This document shows, piece after piece, positions 46,209 through 58,363 of a stretch of 64,000 bases of DNA (the stretch's first letter is position 1; every line of letters begins with the position of its first letter). The translations under genes and the position numbers were made by a program. The notes beneath the pieces are model-generated. The model was not told the origin of the DNA and searched no databases. It worked only from the letters and a program-made list of their open reading frames with translations. Source of the DNA: Ilex aquifolium (lineage: Eukaryota; Streptophyta; Magnoliopsida; Aquifoliales; Aquifoliaceae); contig OX637399.1 in the NCBI GenBank assembly GCA_951799425.1, positions 31,742,701 to 31,806,700 on the forward strand, read 5' to 3'.

Positions 46209-48571
46209 AGAGTGGTATCAGAGCATAGGTTTATGAATTATCAGAGGATTAGGCTGGATCTGAGTGATTGTGTAGGTTTTAATTGGCTTTAGTTTGTGGG
46301 ATAGAGAATGATATTTACTAGTCAATAGCATGATTGGTGTAGTGACTAAGGTTAGTTAATTTGTTTGGTATTTTGTACAAACAAGAGATAGTTGCAAAAA
46401 GGGATAGTAAGGGTGTTGTAAAAAATGTGGCTGACCCTATTGGAATTTTAAGGTCTATACATTCTGTCATGTCTCCTAGAGTAACAGTGTGATTGGGTGT
46501 GGAAACACTTGAGTTTAATTTGACAGTGACAACTCCTACGGGTGGTTTTGAGTTAGGATATGTCGTGTACCCAAGGTATAGCATCCACATTGGGAAACAT
46601 TAGTTACTAATTGATTGAGTTTCTTAAACCTTAGGGGTTTTAATATGATATTAATTATGAGTTGGTTAGTTACATAACATACGAAAGTTGGTTGTTATGA
46701 AAAGAGAATCATGTGGATTTGGTTTCGGGGGGACAAAAATTACTTAATCCTTAGTCTTAACTCTAAGAGTATAAGCTCAGAAACACGTGAGAAAATATTT
46801 TTAGGGAAACATTGCTAGTATTATTGTTGCACAGAATGAGGGAGTGTTTTTTTGAATATATATCAATAGAAAAGAAATTTTCAGATGTATTTCAAGATAA
46901 GTTGTCTATGTTATCATTAGAGAGAGGTAAAGTTTACAATTTTTTTTAATAGCCCTGAGGTACTTTACTTATATTTATTACTCTGTATTGAATGGTTTTC
47001 GCTGAACTAAAGGAATTAGGAATTCAATTGAAAATATATTAGACCAAAGATTTATTTAACTTAACAATTTGTTGTGGGGGTGCACATGTTGGGTTTGTAA
47101 AGAAAATGACTGGACTGTGAAATGGTACGTCGATTACTACCAGAGAACAACAATTAATAAATATCTTTTATGTGGTATTGATGATTTATTTGATCAGTTG
47201 TGAGGCGCTAGAGAATTTAGTAAGATTGACCTTAAGCTGAGTTATCTTTACTTAAAAGAAAGAAATGATGTTCTGAAAATAGTATGTGCAACTAGCATAG
47301 TTATATTGTATTTTTGGTGAAGTCATTGAGATTGACAAATGCTACATCTGTTTTGATGGATTGACCAAATTGAGTATCTCAACTTTATCTAGATTTATAT
47401 GTTACTGTATTCATTGGTGTTACACCTGTGTATTCTTGTAGTAAAGAAGGAATTACCTTACTAATGATTTTGGGTTAGATGTAATTGTTTTTGCTTTGAA
47501 GTTATGGAGAAAGACATGTAAGATTTATTTCGATTATCAAATGTTGAAAGATTTATTTACTGAGAAGGAGTTTAATTTGAGAAAAAAAAGATGGTTGGAA
47601 AGATTATGGACTATGATTATTCTATTATTATCATGTAGGCAAAACTATTATAGTGGTCGATACACTGAGCAAGAAATTATTAAAAAGTTTGTGTTGTATT
47701 CAATGTATCCAAATGAGTAATTTGGTTGATTTGGGATTGATAAGGGTACGTGTGATATAGACTGGTACAGATGTATTATTAGCTCAATTGCAAGTTAAAC
47801 TCTTATTAGTAGATCGTATCAGTTAGCTTAAAAAAAAAAGGGACACATGTGCAGAGTATTAGAGAAGAGGTGTAACTTAGTAGCAAGATAAATTTTGTAC
47901 TTTTTGGTGAGGTTATGTTTATATTTTGGCATTACTTATGGGTACCAAAAGAGAATATGTTGAAGAGAGATATTATAGATGCAACCTATAATTCTATGTG
48001 CGTCCGGGGAGTACGAAATTATATTGATATTGAGAAACTATTATTGATTGAGTTGAATGAAAAGAAAACTTGTGAAAATTGTAGCCAATGTGTAGTGCAT
48101 TGATAGATAAGGACTGAGTATCAATATCCTTCAGGTTTACTATAACTAATTTCAAAATTTTTAAGTAGAAATTGGAGTAAATTACTATGTATTTTCTATA
48201 CATACTTTCAGGATATAGATTGAGCATGAATCTATTTTGGATTATTATCGATTAATTGACGAAGTTATTTGGTAAAGATGTTTTATTTTCACGACATACT
48301 GTGTGTTGTTATGCCCAGGAAGTATATATACTTGATTATCCTTGTAAATTGGTGAGAGCAGTCTATTAAGCTTAAGGAAACTCTTACTTAAGTTGGGGAG
48401 TCAATAAATTTTGGGTAACAAGATGATTCCATTAGTCAAAGTATTGTGGAAGAGTCACTTAGGCAAGGAAGTTACTTGTGAAGTAGATAAAAGGATGGAA
48501 ATTGAATATCCTCATTAGTTCTCACTAGGTATATAAATTTTGAGGACGAAATTCTTTTAAGGGAGAGAGAA
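46209..48571 (+). pseudogene. Internal region of nested gypsy element, heavily decayed pol
   Basis: Only 2.36 kb, against the roughly 5 kb of an intact gypsy interior. Recognisable relics in order: protease-like TVTTPTGGFELGYVVYPRYS (about 46522); reverse transcriptase with VDYYQRTTINKYLL, IDDLFDQL and SKIDLKLSY (about 47127-47250); RNase H with KDLFTEKEFNLRKKRWLERL (about 47547-47610); integrase C-terminus IPLVKVLWKSHLGKEVTCEV (about 48426-48490). The polypurine region GAGGACGAAATTCTTTTAAG precedes the 3' LTR and is characteristic of Ty3/gypsy chromoviruses. Many stops and missing segments mean no functional protein. Gag is not recognisable. Confidence 0.85.
46213..46224 (+). promoter_or_regulatory. 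tRNA-iMet primer binding site of nested gypsy element
   Basis: TGGTATCAGAGC begins four bases after the 5' LTR end. It is complementary to initiator tRNA-Met and is typical of plant Tekay/Del-type chromoviruses. Confidence 0.9.
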
Positions 48572-51408
48572 TGTAATTACCCGGGAAAAAAAAATTTATT
48601 ATTTTATTTTGGTGCATTGCTTATCTAGGAGTAATTATATATATATAAAGATAAAAATAATTAAAGAAGACTAATGCGTCTCAAATAAAAGTCTTGCCCT
48701 AGAGATACTTATTAGGACTCTTATACATGTGGTTTAAATAGGGTAGTACTGTTGGATAGGTCAAACTCTTCGTGTATATATATAAATATATTTAGGTTTG
48801 CAGGGTTTTTTTTATTGGTGAGAAGGCTTGTGGAGGGGCTGTCGCGTGAACAAAGAAGAAAAGATAGAGAAAGAGAGAGAGAGAGAGAGAATGGAGAAGG
48901 AAGGAAAAAAGAAGAACGAAAGAGACAATAAAAAAAAAGACTAGACCCTTTTGAAGGTATGAATTCATTAATTATTTGGTGGGTTTTATAATTTATTCAA
49001 TTATATGGTATTAGGGTTATCATAAATAGTGATAATGAATACTTATATATATATATATATATGTTCATGGTGAAGAATATTGATGAATATATAAATGAGT
49101 TTTATTGTAAGTTGTTAATTTAAGTGTTTTTTTTAGACCTAATAGAGATTTATTGTTTTTGAGGCTTTTAAAGAATGTATTTAATGTCTTAAAAAGCAAA
49201 AAGAAAACAAAGGGGAAGAAGGAAGAAAAGTTGCAGAACCTACAACTTTCATGGGTGAAGAAGATGGATTTCTTTAAAATTATAGAAAATTCCCTTTTAG
49301 TTTTAATGAGTTTTACTTTGACCCCTATATTCTTCTAAACTTAAGTTTAACTACTGTTTTATTTTCACACCTCATTAGAGGTGGTTACTATTTAATGAGT
49401 TTGGGGTTGCATATATATGATATATGTGTTGATGTTTGGGGTTGCAATTAAATGTTTTGAAATTGTGAACAATTATATATGTGAATTTTGGAAAACTTGT
49501 AGGATGATTTTATATCATTGCTTTGGTGATGAAAGAGAAATTTTGTGTGCGTTGGGACTAAAGCTACAGTTTTGGTGTGTGTGAAAATCATGTTTATGAG
49601 ACGGGGACTGGGTTACCATGTCTAACTGGTAACGAGATTGTATACCGGCGTGGTCGGTATAGGGATGTGCACATAGGGGCCAGTTACCAGGCTAGTGGTA
49701 ACAAGAGACGGGCCAAATCATCAGGCTAGTGATGACAAGAGACGGAGCCAGTTACCAGGCTAGTGGTAACAAACATGATTTGACAAATGTATTTGAGACT
49801 GAATTTGTGTGAGTGTTTTGGATTATAAATGTCTTTTCATTTATAAAGTTATTTGTGACAATGAGATCATTTTGTTTACATGATTATGCGGGAAGGATTG
49901 TGGTACAATTTGTTGTACTTATGTATGTATCAAAATTTATTTTTGTATATAAACTGTAGAATTTATTTTCACACCTCATTAGAGGTGGTTACACTTTGAC
50001 CCCAAAAGTTTCAAAATTATGATTTGACCCCAAAACTTTAGAAATTTTTTCTAACCAGTCCAGAATACTTCTATACCCTATTACCTCATATTAGAAAGGA
50101 TATTTATAGGTAAAAGATATATTAAGTATCTATCAATGGGTAGGAAGTACGTAAATTAAATATAGAATCGCGAAACGATGAAGTTAGGAATAGAGATTAA
50201 TTGTTATATATTATTTTGGATTAGGTGGTGATTGCATTGAGGTTGGGAAATAGTGCTTTGAATTGGATTTTGGAAATTAAGGTGAGTAGTTTACTACTTC
50301 TTTTGGGAGAATTTTCTATATTAAATGTGTGGGTACGTGTGTGTGGATTTTTCATATATATGATATATGTGTTGATGTTTGGGGTTGCAATTAAATGTTT
50401 TGAAATTGTGAACAGTTATATATGTGAATTTTGGAAAACTTGTAGGATGATTTTATATCATTGCTTTGGTGATGAAAGGGAAATTTTGTGTGCGTTGGGA
50501 CTAAAACTACAGTTTTGGTGTGTGTGAAAATCATGTTTATGAGACGGGGACTGGGTTACCATGTCTAACTGGTAACGAGATTGTATACCGGCGTGGTCGG
50601 TATAGGGATGTGCACATAGGGGCCAGTTACCAGGCTAGTGGTAACAAGAGACGGGCCAAATCATCAAGCTAGTGATGACAAGAGACGGGGCCAGTTACCA
50701 GGCTAGTGGTAACAAACATGATTTGACAAATGTATTTGAGACTGAATTTGTGTGAGTGTTTTGGATTATAAATGTCTTTTCATTTATAAAGTTATTTGTG
50801 AAAATGAGTGGGTGTTTTGAGTTATAAATGTCTTTTCATTTATAAAGTTATTTGTGACAATGAGATCATTTTGTTTACATGATTATGCGGGAAGGATTGG
50901 GGTACAATTTGTTGTACTTATGTATGTATCAAAGTTTATTTTTGTATATAAACTGTGGAATTTATTTTCACACTTCATTAGAGGTGGTTACTATTCACGG
51001 GCCATTGTGCTCACCCAAACATATAACATTTTTCAGGAGAGGATCAGGGTGAGGAGTAAGTCTGCTGATATACAAGAGATTAGAGGACTTGAAGATTTAT
51101 TTTATTATAGGTCTTCAAGAATAAATATTTTTTTATAGTTTTGTGACAAATATTAAATTGTTTTGGGAATAATGTTGCTTATCCTTAGAGTAGTGACCTT
51201 ATGGTTTAATTATTGTTTTACATGAGTTTAATAATGATGTTGGTGATGTTTAGTCTATTTCTCTGGTATTCATTAGGTCGATGAATTGGATCACTTTATT
51301 ATTTGTCTTCCTCTGTATTTTGCATTTATTATGCACAAGGTTGGTTGGTTAAGGCCTTGGTGGCCGGTCCACCGCCCACCCTAAGTGATCCGGGGTGGGG
51401 GTGTGACA
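48572..51408 (+). repeat. 3' LTR of nested gypsy element (2837 bp), internally rearranged
   Basis: Starts TGTAATTACCCG and ends GGGTGTGACA, followed by GTAAT (51409-51413). It lacks the Helitron and the 139-bp duplication of the 5' LTR. It contains an extra segment (about 49364-49993) copied from its own 3' half (about 50355-50985), so the palindromic block occurs twice (49598-49774 and 50541-50714). By eye about 16 substitutions separate the first ~270 bp of the two LTRs. Confidence 0.9.
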
Positions 51409-51413
51409 GTAAT

Positions 51414-52331
51414 AATAATATTATTACAGCTATCAAGAAAATGTTGTCCAGTATGTTTGATATGAAGGATTTGAGTGTTGCAGATGTTATACTAAGAATT
51501 AAAATTTCTAGAACATTTGGTAGGCTTATATTATCTCAATCACATTATATTGAAAAAATATTTGAGAAGTTCGACAAAGATGAAAGTAGTATTGCTAGAA
51601 CACCAGTTGATATAAACCTTCATTTGTCTAACAATACTGGCTAGAATATATCACAATTGGAATACTTTCGTATCATTGGCAGTCTAATGTATGTCTTGAA
51701 CTGCAGTAGACCGGATATAGCATACTCAATTAGTAAATTGAGTTGATATACGAGTAATCCGGGAGTAGATAATTGGAAGACAATTATCAAGGTTCTTAGA
51801 TACTTAAGATATACCCTGAATTATGGATTGCACTATACAAGATATCCAGCTGTACTTGAAGGGTACAGTGATGCAAATTGGATTTCTGATATGAAAGATA
51901 CAAAATCCACAAGTGGTTATGTTTTTACATTTGGTGGTGCAGCTGTATCTTGGAAATCTTCTAAGCAAACGTGCATTGCCAGATTCACAATGGAATATGA
52001 ATTTATTGCTTTAGATAAAGCAGGAGAGGAAGCTGAGTGGCTTCGTCAATTTCTAGAGGATATTCCGATATGACCTAAACCTATGCCAGCAATTTGTATA
52101 CATTGTGATAGCCAATCTGCAATTGGTAGGGCACAGAGTGACATGTATAATGGTAAGTCTAGCCATATACGTCGTAGACATAATATCGTTAGACAATTGC
52201 TTTCAAATGAGATTATTTCTGTTGATTATATAAAATCAAAGGATAATCTAGCGGATCCGCTTATTAAAGGTTTGACGAGAGAACAAGTAAATTGCACATC
52301 GAGGGGAATGAGACTAAAGTCTATGACATAA
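51414..52331 (+). pseudogene. Outer copia pol, 3' part (reverse transcriptase end and RNase H)
   Basis: Continuation of the interrupted polyprotein. Reverse-transcriptase thumb region with MLSSMFDMKDLSVADVILRI, SLMYVLNCSRPDIAYSISKL and [18 protein letters not shown]; RNase H with [41 protein letters not shown] and RRRHNIVRQLL. Stops are present near 51643, 51745 and 52073. Adjacent to the GTAAT duplication of the inserted gypsy element. The polypurine-like GTGGGGGAT lies at 52912-52920, just before the 3' LTR. Confidence 0.88.
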
Positions 52332-52920
52332 GAATCACCTTAATGGCAACCCAACCTAGTTGACTGGAGATCTCAAGATCTCGGTTCAAAGGGACAACCG
52401 AATTATGCGTGATTCAAAAGAAGCACTAAGGAGATAATCTCTCCTACCTATTCCTATGATAAACTAGTGCTGCATGCAGAGTTAATTAGGGTAAGTTATG
52501 CTTTTAATGACCCTTATACCTTGAAAAATCTAAGTGAGATATTGCAAGATATTCCTAATAGGAGTCACCTATATGGGTGTGAAGGGGCCGCTTCTGTGAA
52601 AATTTATAAATGCTGAATTATCTAAAGCACTCATTAAGACTAGGAGTTGTTCAGGGCCAAAATGAACACAATCATGAGAACCAATTGTGTTAGGAAAGAG
52701 ACTGTGTGAAGTTTATTCGATCTGATTTATCAAACAGTTGAATAGTTCATGACATCACGTTCACTATTTAGCTGGTAAGTCCGATGGACTTTCACTAGGG
52801 AAGGTTCAAGGTCAAAAGCTGTCTATCTCGATGCACGATCTTTCCAAAGATGTAGTCTTTATAGTGTGTCAACATTATCATTTGTATACTAACAACCAAT
52901 TTTTCATTCATGTGGGGGAT
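52332..52920 (+). other. Outer copia 3' untranslated region
   Basis: About 590 bp between the pol relic and the 3' LTR. No further coding sequence is visible. It ends in the purine-rich ATGTGGGGGAT that serves as the polypurine tract. Confidence 0.6.
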
Positions 52921-54125
52921 TGTTGGACCAAAATAATTTTTTTTAAGTGTTAAAACTGAATTTTTGGTCGACTTTGAACCTAAATTAAAGTGGGACCCGA
53001 TTGTTATTTTGAATAAAATTTCGTGGGTTCATATTCTACTCCGTGAGGAGAATAATGTAGTATATTCACTTACTCAAATCGAGTAAGAAATGAATGAGAA
53101 AATAGGCTCCAAAGTGACCCTCTTGAAATGAGAAAATAAAGGTTGTGCAATGTGGGATTTGACACTAGTCCCACATTGGTTGAGGAAGAAATTCTACATG
53201 GGCATATATAGACCAAGTTTGCTCTATAGGATTGGGCCTCAAGAGTTACCACAATTTTATGAGCGGAGCGAGCATCTACATGTCTTCGGTTCTACCACAC
53301 ACGCGCGCCACCCGCCCACCGCGCCACGACCGACCTGGGCTCGGGCTCAGGTACAGGTACAAGTACAGGTGTGTTTTAGACCAAGCTCTATTTTTTTTGG
53401 AGAAAATTAATTGGGCGAGAATTTCTTAATCCGAAATTAATTTTTGGTACCTGTTGGATCCGAAATTAATTAATTGGGCACTGATTCAGATTTTTGCTTC
53501 CCTCTAGTCCGAGTTGTGTCTGTTCATAGAGAACAGTTACACAAGTGGTGTCTTCTGGCTTGCATTGAGTTGTGTCTGTTCATACTGGTTTGTGTCATTT
53601 AGTATGGTGGATGTCCGAAAAGTCACCAAAGTGTCTATAAATACCCAGGCTCAGTACCATTCTGCATTGATTAATTCATCAGTCTATTATCAGAGTTAAG
53701 CCAAACATTAGTGCATAGCATTTCGACATTACGACAGTCAACATTTTGGAGAGTACGCAACACAATTTTTGGTTCGCTGGATGGGTAGATTGGAGTGCTA
53801 CTTCTACTCGTGTTAAGATCATTGTATCCTGGGAGGCAGACACTCGATATTCCATAAGCACCGTGTGTGGGGGCGAAATCTGTCTTAAGGACATAGTGTC
53901 AAACACTAGCCTCGATCTACATAAAGTTCAATAACAGTTCTTGTTCTGCAACCGAATTAGTATTTATATTGGTTATACAAACAGTTGCGTGTAACTCTTT
54001 CGTGTAAGATTATTTCTGTGTAACTGTTTCGCACTTGATTGTTACTGTTTTGATTTACATTAAATGTATCAAATCAGAAATTTTAATAAGTGATTTTACT
54101 ATATTTAGAATATCACAATCAACAA
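52921..54125 (+). repeat. 3' LTR of outer copia element (1205 bp)
   Basis: Starts TGTTGGACCAAAA and ends CACAATCAACAA, followed by GCAAC (54126-54130), the copy of the duplication at 38705. Contains TATA region CTATAAATACCC at about 53636. Its version of the internal self-complementary segment reads GCGAAATCTGTCTTAAG (about 53873-53889). Confidence 0.92.
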
Positions 54126-54276
54126 GCAACAACTACGATGGTAGTGGTGCTGTGAAAGTGGTGGTGAGAGAATAGGGAGAAAGGAAATGTGGAAGAAAGG
54201 AGAGAAATGGGAAAAACATCCAAATGAGTTTGGTTTCATCAAGGAAGGAGAATTGATTGAAACAGTAGAAATTCGA

Positions 54277-54430
54277 TTAATTGAAAATATCCGAGAGCAA
54301 GAGGGACACTAAGAAATCTGGTGCCACCTCCTCCCATATATCAAAACATCTGATAGAAACTTCCATTCTAACTAAACTATGTGCTGCATTGTTGCTGGAA
54401 TGCCTTACATTAGACACTTTGAAGTCTCTG
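54277..54430 (-). pseudogene. LINE reverse-transcriptase RNase H fragment
   Basis: On the minus strand an open stretch reads VSNVRHSSNNAAHSLVRM... then IWEEVAPDFLVSLLLSDIFN and a stop at 54277-54279. This is the C-terminal end of the RVT_3-type RNase H domain found at the end of plant LINE ORF2 proteins (conserved R..N..AH.L). The upstream part is missing or unrecognisable. A better-preserved relative lies at 59795-60700. Confidence 0.7.
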
Positions 54431-54736
54431 GGCCATACCTGATAAATCCATGCTAATTAAAATACTAGTAAAGACTTTATGCAAACTAGAATATATGTTT
54501 ATTGCAGCTATTAATAAAACAAATTACAACAAAGGTGATGTTTATTAACACGCACTCATCAATTTGACATGAAAATAAAAATAAATTTATTGAGTTTGAG
54601 TTTAATCGTAAGATAGATATTGATTGAACAATTATTGATATCAAACAACTTAATCACGATACGAACCCAGAATCCAATTGCTGGGCCCAATTTTCCAGTG
54701 GTCGGTGAGCCCATAACAGCTCCTCCGATAGGATAA

Positions 54737-55738
54737 TTATTTGCATGCTGGTAATGGAGAGCCACACAAGCACCGGTTATGGAAATAGGTCGAGTAATCA
54801 AAGCTCTGGAGCTTCCCACCCACCGGAATCTGACCGCAAAGCCGGTTATAACTCACGTTCAAGAACTGCAGATCAAGTCCCGTCAATCCGGCCGGAAGAC
54901 TCCCTTTTATGCTGTTATGGTTCAAATCTAAAGACGTCAAGCTCGCCGGAAACTTCACCTTGGAAAGATCAAACTCGAACATGTTCCTCGAGAAGTCCAC
55001 GATCTGTATCGTCTTGTTGGTGCCAAAAAAGAACGATATATCACCTGTAAGCTTGTTACGTGAAAAATCAATCCTTAGTGTGAAGTTCAAATAACCTAAA
55101 GATTTTGGAACTGACCCAGTGAGCTGGTTGTGAGAGAGATAAAGGTCCGGGACACTGCCGGAGAATTTTCCGAACGATTCGGGTATTTTTCCAGTGAGTT
55201 TGTTGCGGTCTAAGTGAAGGGCAATGAGGTTGGTGAGTTTGGAGAGAGAGGGAGGGATTGAACCAGTGAGGTTGTTGAACGACAAGTCCAGATAGTATAG
55301 GTTTTTGAGTTGGCTAAAGAATGAAGGTACGGGTCCAGAGAGATTAGTCCAACTGAGTCTAACCATTTCAAGGTTCTTCAGTTTAGCAATGGCCGAAGGG
55401 ATTTCTCCAGTGATGTTTGTCAGTTTTCGGAAGATTAGGGTTTTGAGAAATGGAAGGTCACCGACGGCAGCCGGGATTTGGCCGGATATGTCGCCTTGGA
55501 AGATGGTGAGGGCGGTGACACGGTTGGTTGTGGGATCACACTCCATAGCATACCAATGACAGCAATCTGTGGATGGGTCCCATGAGGCCAAGTGATATGG
55601 GTTGTTTAGTGCTTTTTTGATTTCTAACAGAACTTTTTTGTCCTTAGGGTTGCATCTAACGGAGGAGAGAGAAGTGGATGGCAGAGAGAGAAAGAGGAGG
55701 AGGGAGAGGGAGAGAGTGCAAACCAGAGAGATCTTCAT
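54737..55738 (-). CDS. PGIP: Polygalacturonase-inhibiting protein (PGIP)
   Basis: Secreted/cell-wall LRR protein that binds fungal endo-polygalacturonases and limits pectin breakdown. 333 residues, intronless, the usual family length. Signal peptide at about 1-25 (MKISLVCTLSLSLLLFLSLP). N-terminal cap with Cys pairs (RCNPKDKKVLLEIKKALNNP, DCCHWYAMECD). Ten LRRs follow at about 24-residue spacing (for example LYYLDLSFNNLTGSIP). C-terminal cap FHNRCLCGSPLPACK. Start at 55738 places a full signal peptide at the N terminus. The frame is open to TAA at 54737-54739, so it is intact. Third-party relations: lies 0.6 kb from the copia 3' LTR and 6.6 kb from the CYP93 gene. Inhibitor spectrum cannot be predicted. 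Confidence 0.95.
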   Translation of the reverse strand: MKISLVCTLSLSLLLFLSLPSTSLSSVRCNPKDKKVLLEIKKALNNPYHLASWDPSTDCCHWYAMECDPTTNRVTALTIFQGDISGQIPAAVGDLPFLKTLIFRKLTNITGEIPSAIAKLKNLEMVRLSWTNLSGPVPSFFSQLKNLYYLDLSFNNLTGSIPPSLSKLTNLIALHLDRNKLTGKIPESFGKFSGSVPDLYLSHNQLTGSVPKSLGYLNFTLRIDFSRNKLTGDISFFFGTNKTIQIVDFSRNMFEFDLSKVKFPASLTSLDLNHNSIKGSLPAGLTGLDLQFLNVSYNRLCGQIPVGGKLQSFDYSTYFHNRCLCGSPLPACK

Positions 55739-55773
55739 GGTGGTTTGATTTGCTAGCTTATTGGTGGTATGCC

Positions 55774-55804
55774 AATTTATAGATTTTTGGTTACGTGTGA
55801 CTCA
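55774..55804 (-). promoter_or_regulatory. PGIP core promoter (TATA box and bZIP-type motif)
   Basis: On the minus strand TATAAATT lies at 55774-55781, about 36 bp before the start codon, implying a very short 5' UTR. Just upstream (about 55790-55804) is ATGAGTCACACGTAA, holding a GCN4/AP-1-like TGAGTCA and an ACGT core, both potential bZIP sites. Function is inferred from motif alone. Confidence 0.5.
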
Positions 55805-56337
55805 TTCTCTCTTGTTTGTCTTTTAGAACTTGGGAGAATATTTTATGCAGTTGTGTAATGTGCTCTCTTTCAACAATCTATAATATAAAATAAGATAAAT
55901 TTTAATAAATTTATTTAACGGTGTTAAATAGATTCATCCAATGATCAATATCTTTCTTAAATCTATTCACATTATATTATCTCTTCAAGTACGAGTTATT
56001 TCTAGTACCTTTTAAAAAATAAGTTGATATGACATTTGGATAGGATACTTTATATATCATATTCATGGCCCAAATGCAATGTTTATCACCTTTTTTGGAT
56101 CACTCAATCTTATACTTTTTTAAAATGCGAATATCAAGTTTTGTCCAAGTTTGTCATTCTTGATTTTTAAAGTGTAATGTCACTGAGACCTAAAAAATTA
56201 AATTAATTTACTGATATAATGATGTGTTAAGTTATGAAGTCCCAATGAAAAAATCTTAGAGTTTTCGTCACAACAAATTAGGTCAATTTTTTATTCTCTC
56301 ATCAGTCCAGTCAAAGGTACACAATTCACACGGGAGA
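55805..56337. other. Intergenic sequence upstream of PGIP
   Basis: AT-rich, with no gene or repeat structure recognised. Confidence 0.45.
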
Positions 56338-56346
56338 TTAAGGTAT

Positions 56347-56527
56347 GAAAAATGTTACATAACCCAAATGAAATCCAAAAATTAAAACTCAAATGCATAT
56401 CATTCATTAGATAAGTGTGAGATGAATGGACTCTATTGAAAAATTTGATAGGACCCACTCATCCAATGAATTATATGCATTTGAGTTGTAATTTTTTGAG
56501 TTTCATTTGGGTTTTGTAGCATTGCTC
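56347..56527. mobile_element. Mutator-like MITE (181 bp)
   Basis: The arms start GAAAAATGTTACATAACCCA on the left and, as reverse complement, GAGCAATGCTACAAAACCCA on the right. Both contain AACTCAAATGCATAT. Pairing extends about 60 bp per arm. Flanking 9-mers TTAAGGTAT (56338-56346) and TTATGGTAT (56528-56536) match at 8 of 9. Termini resemble those at 5427 and 59834. Confidence 0.82.
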
Positions 56528-56536
56528 TTATGGTAT

Positions 56537-58363
56537 TCACCGGTCCGATTAAAGACAGACTAGTCACGCGGAGATTGGTCCACAGAATTACCAAAATTCA
56601 AACTCAAAACGTCTGAATTTATAGTTCATTCCTATTATAACTTAATCTACTCTCCTTATATTTCCCTCCTTGGCTTAGTGGATACAACTTCCCTCATACA
56701 TGGGTTGGGTTCTGGGAAAAAAGCTGTATTTAAAAAATAATTAGTTTTAAACAGCTTAAATTATAGTCAATTGGATAGGAATAAAGGGGAGGGGTTTACT
56801 GGTGAAGTGAGGAAATAGCAAGAAAGATCATCCTAGACTAGATTGAAAGCTTAATGGCCAAACCATTAAATATTTTGATTTATACAAATTGGGCTAAAAT
56901 TTAGATTCAATTTGTGTTAACCTACACCTTGCTAATTCGGGTTAAGTTCAAATTATACCTGAAAAAATCCAAGACCCAATCTGAATACAACTTAAATCTA
57001 CATCTGATTGGGAATTTTTCACCTAAACTGATAGTCTTTGGATAACCTTTTTTTTAAAAAAAAAATCAAGGATTACCCTGCTATTACATCAAAACATTCG
57101 AGGTGTCGGTATTAACAAAAACTTTATGTGTGACTTTTTTTTTACTAAGTCAAAAAAAGTTGACTCATTATTGAGTTAAATTAATTATATTTATGTGCTG
57201 GATCTAGCTAGATTTGAAAGAGAATTTATTGCCTTCATGTTGCTATAAGTGTATACAAGCCTTCACCACATAGAACTTCAGCATACCACTTTTGGGAAAC
57301 ATGACCTCTTGAACATTGAGATGGAATCCTACCAAATGATTTTCGTACCAAGTCACCATTGTTGTCGTTGCTTTGCTTGCAAAACAATTAGCGGATACTG
57401 TGGCATGAAACTTTAAATCCTGTTGTCTAAAGAGTTAAGTGTGTCAAAATATGATACGATTCGTTACTACGATGTGAGCACAACACGAAATTAGAGAGTT
57501 TGAGTCTTCCTTAAACCACCCATTTAGTAAACGGGTTGACCCGAATAACATAATAAAAAAAAAATACGGTACGACTCGTTTGTATATTAGCTATATACGA
57601 TTCATATACGATACGAATTTGATATGATACAATTCGTTAGATACGAATTATTGAATCTTCTCAATTTGATCATTCATCGTTAAATTTAATATGATTCTTT
57701 ATGGAAATCATGTAAATTCCATTGACAACAACTTAAAACATATGCATGAGAAAGTTGAGAGAGCTCATTGATTAGGAAGGTTGATTTTTAGCACGATTGG
57801 TCAATGTGCCACAATTATTGATTAGGATTGTCGATTTTTACGCTAGTATTTTTTTTTTGGTTGAAAAAACTAAAAAATAATTTACTAAAATTTAACTTTA
57901 ATTAAATTATTTAGATCAAATTGTATATTCAGCTCAAAAAAAAAATAAAAAAATGAGTACCGACGTCGAATCTAGATTATAAGGTGTAGAACATTGGTGC
58001 TCAAGATAGTATCAATGCCTAAAAGTCCTAAGTTTAAATCATTCCTCCCTACATAAAACAAAAATGAAAATCACACATACAGACCACTCAAAAGACATCA
58101 CATGTGACGGAAGTGTCGGCCAAACTTATAGGCCACTAAGGCAATTGTCTAGGTCCCCAATTTGAAAGAAAAATTTGGGGTCCAAGATAAAATTTTAAAT
58201 AATGGTATAGAATCGAAATGTTGGGATATAATTTAAATACTTAATGCATTTTAACCATTGAATTAGCATTGAGTAATAGTTTTAAACAAAATTCACTATT
58301 TATTTAATGTATTTGGTCTTTGATTGTACTCGAAATTGCTATACCCAATTGTAGAACAACTAC
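56537..58363. repeat. Intergenic sequence with a dispersed repeat (about 57430-57655)
   Basis: About 57430-57655 is a relative of the TAGGGGTGTCAA repeat at 23043 (GTGTCAAAATATGATACGAT, CACGAAATTAGAGAGTTTGA). The rest is AT-rich with no recognisable gene. Confidence 0.45.

Noticed and set aside
46209..48571. Nested gypsy element as a LARD (long LTRs with a non-coding interior)
   Set aside because: Protease, reverse transcriptase, RNase H and integrase relics are recognisable in the interior, so it is a decayed deletion derivative rather than a classical LARD.
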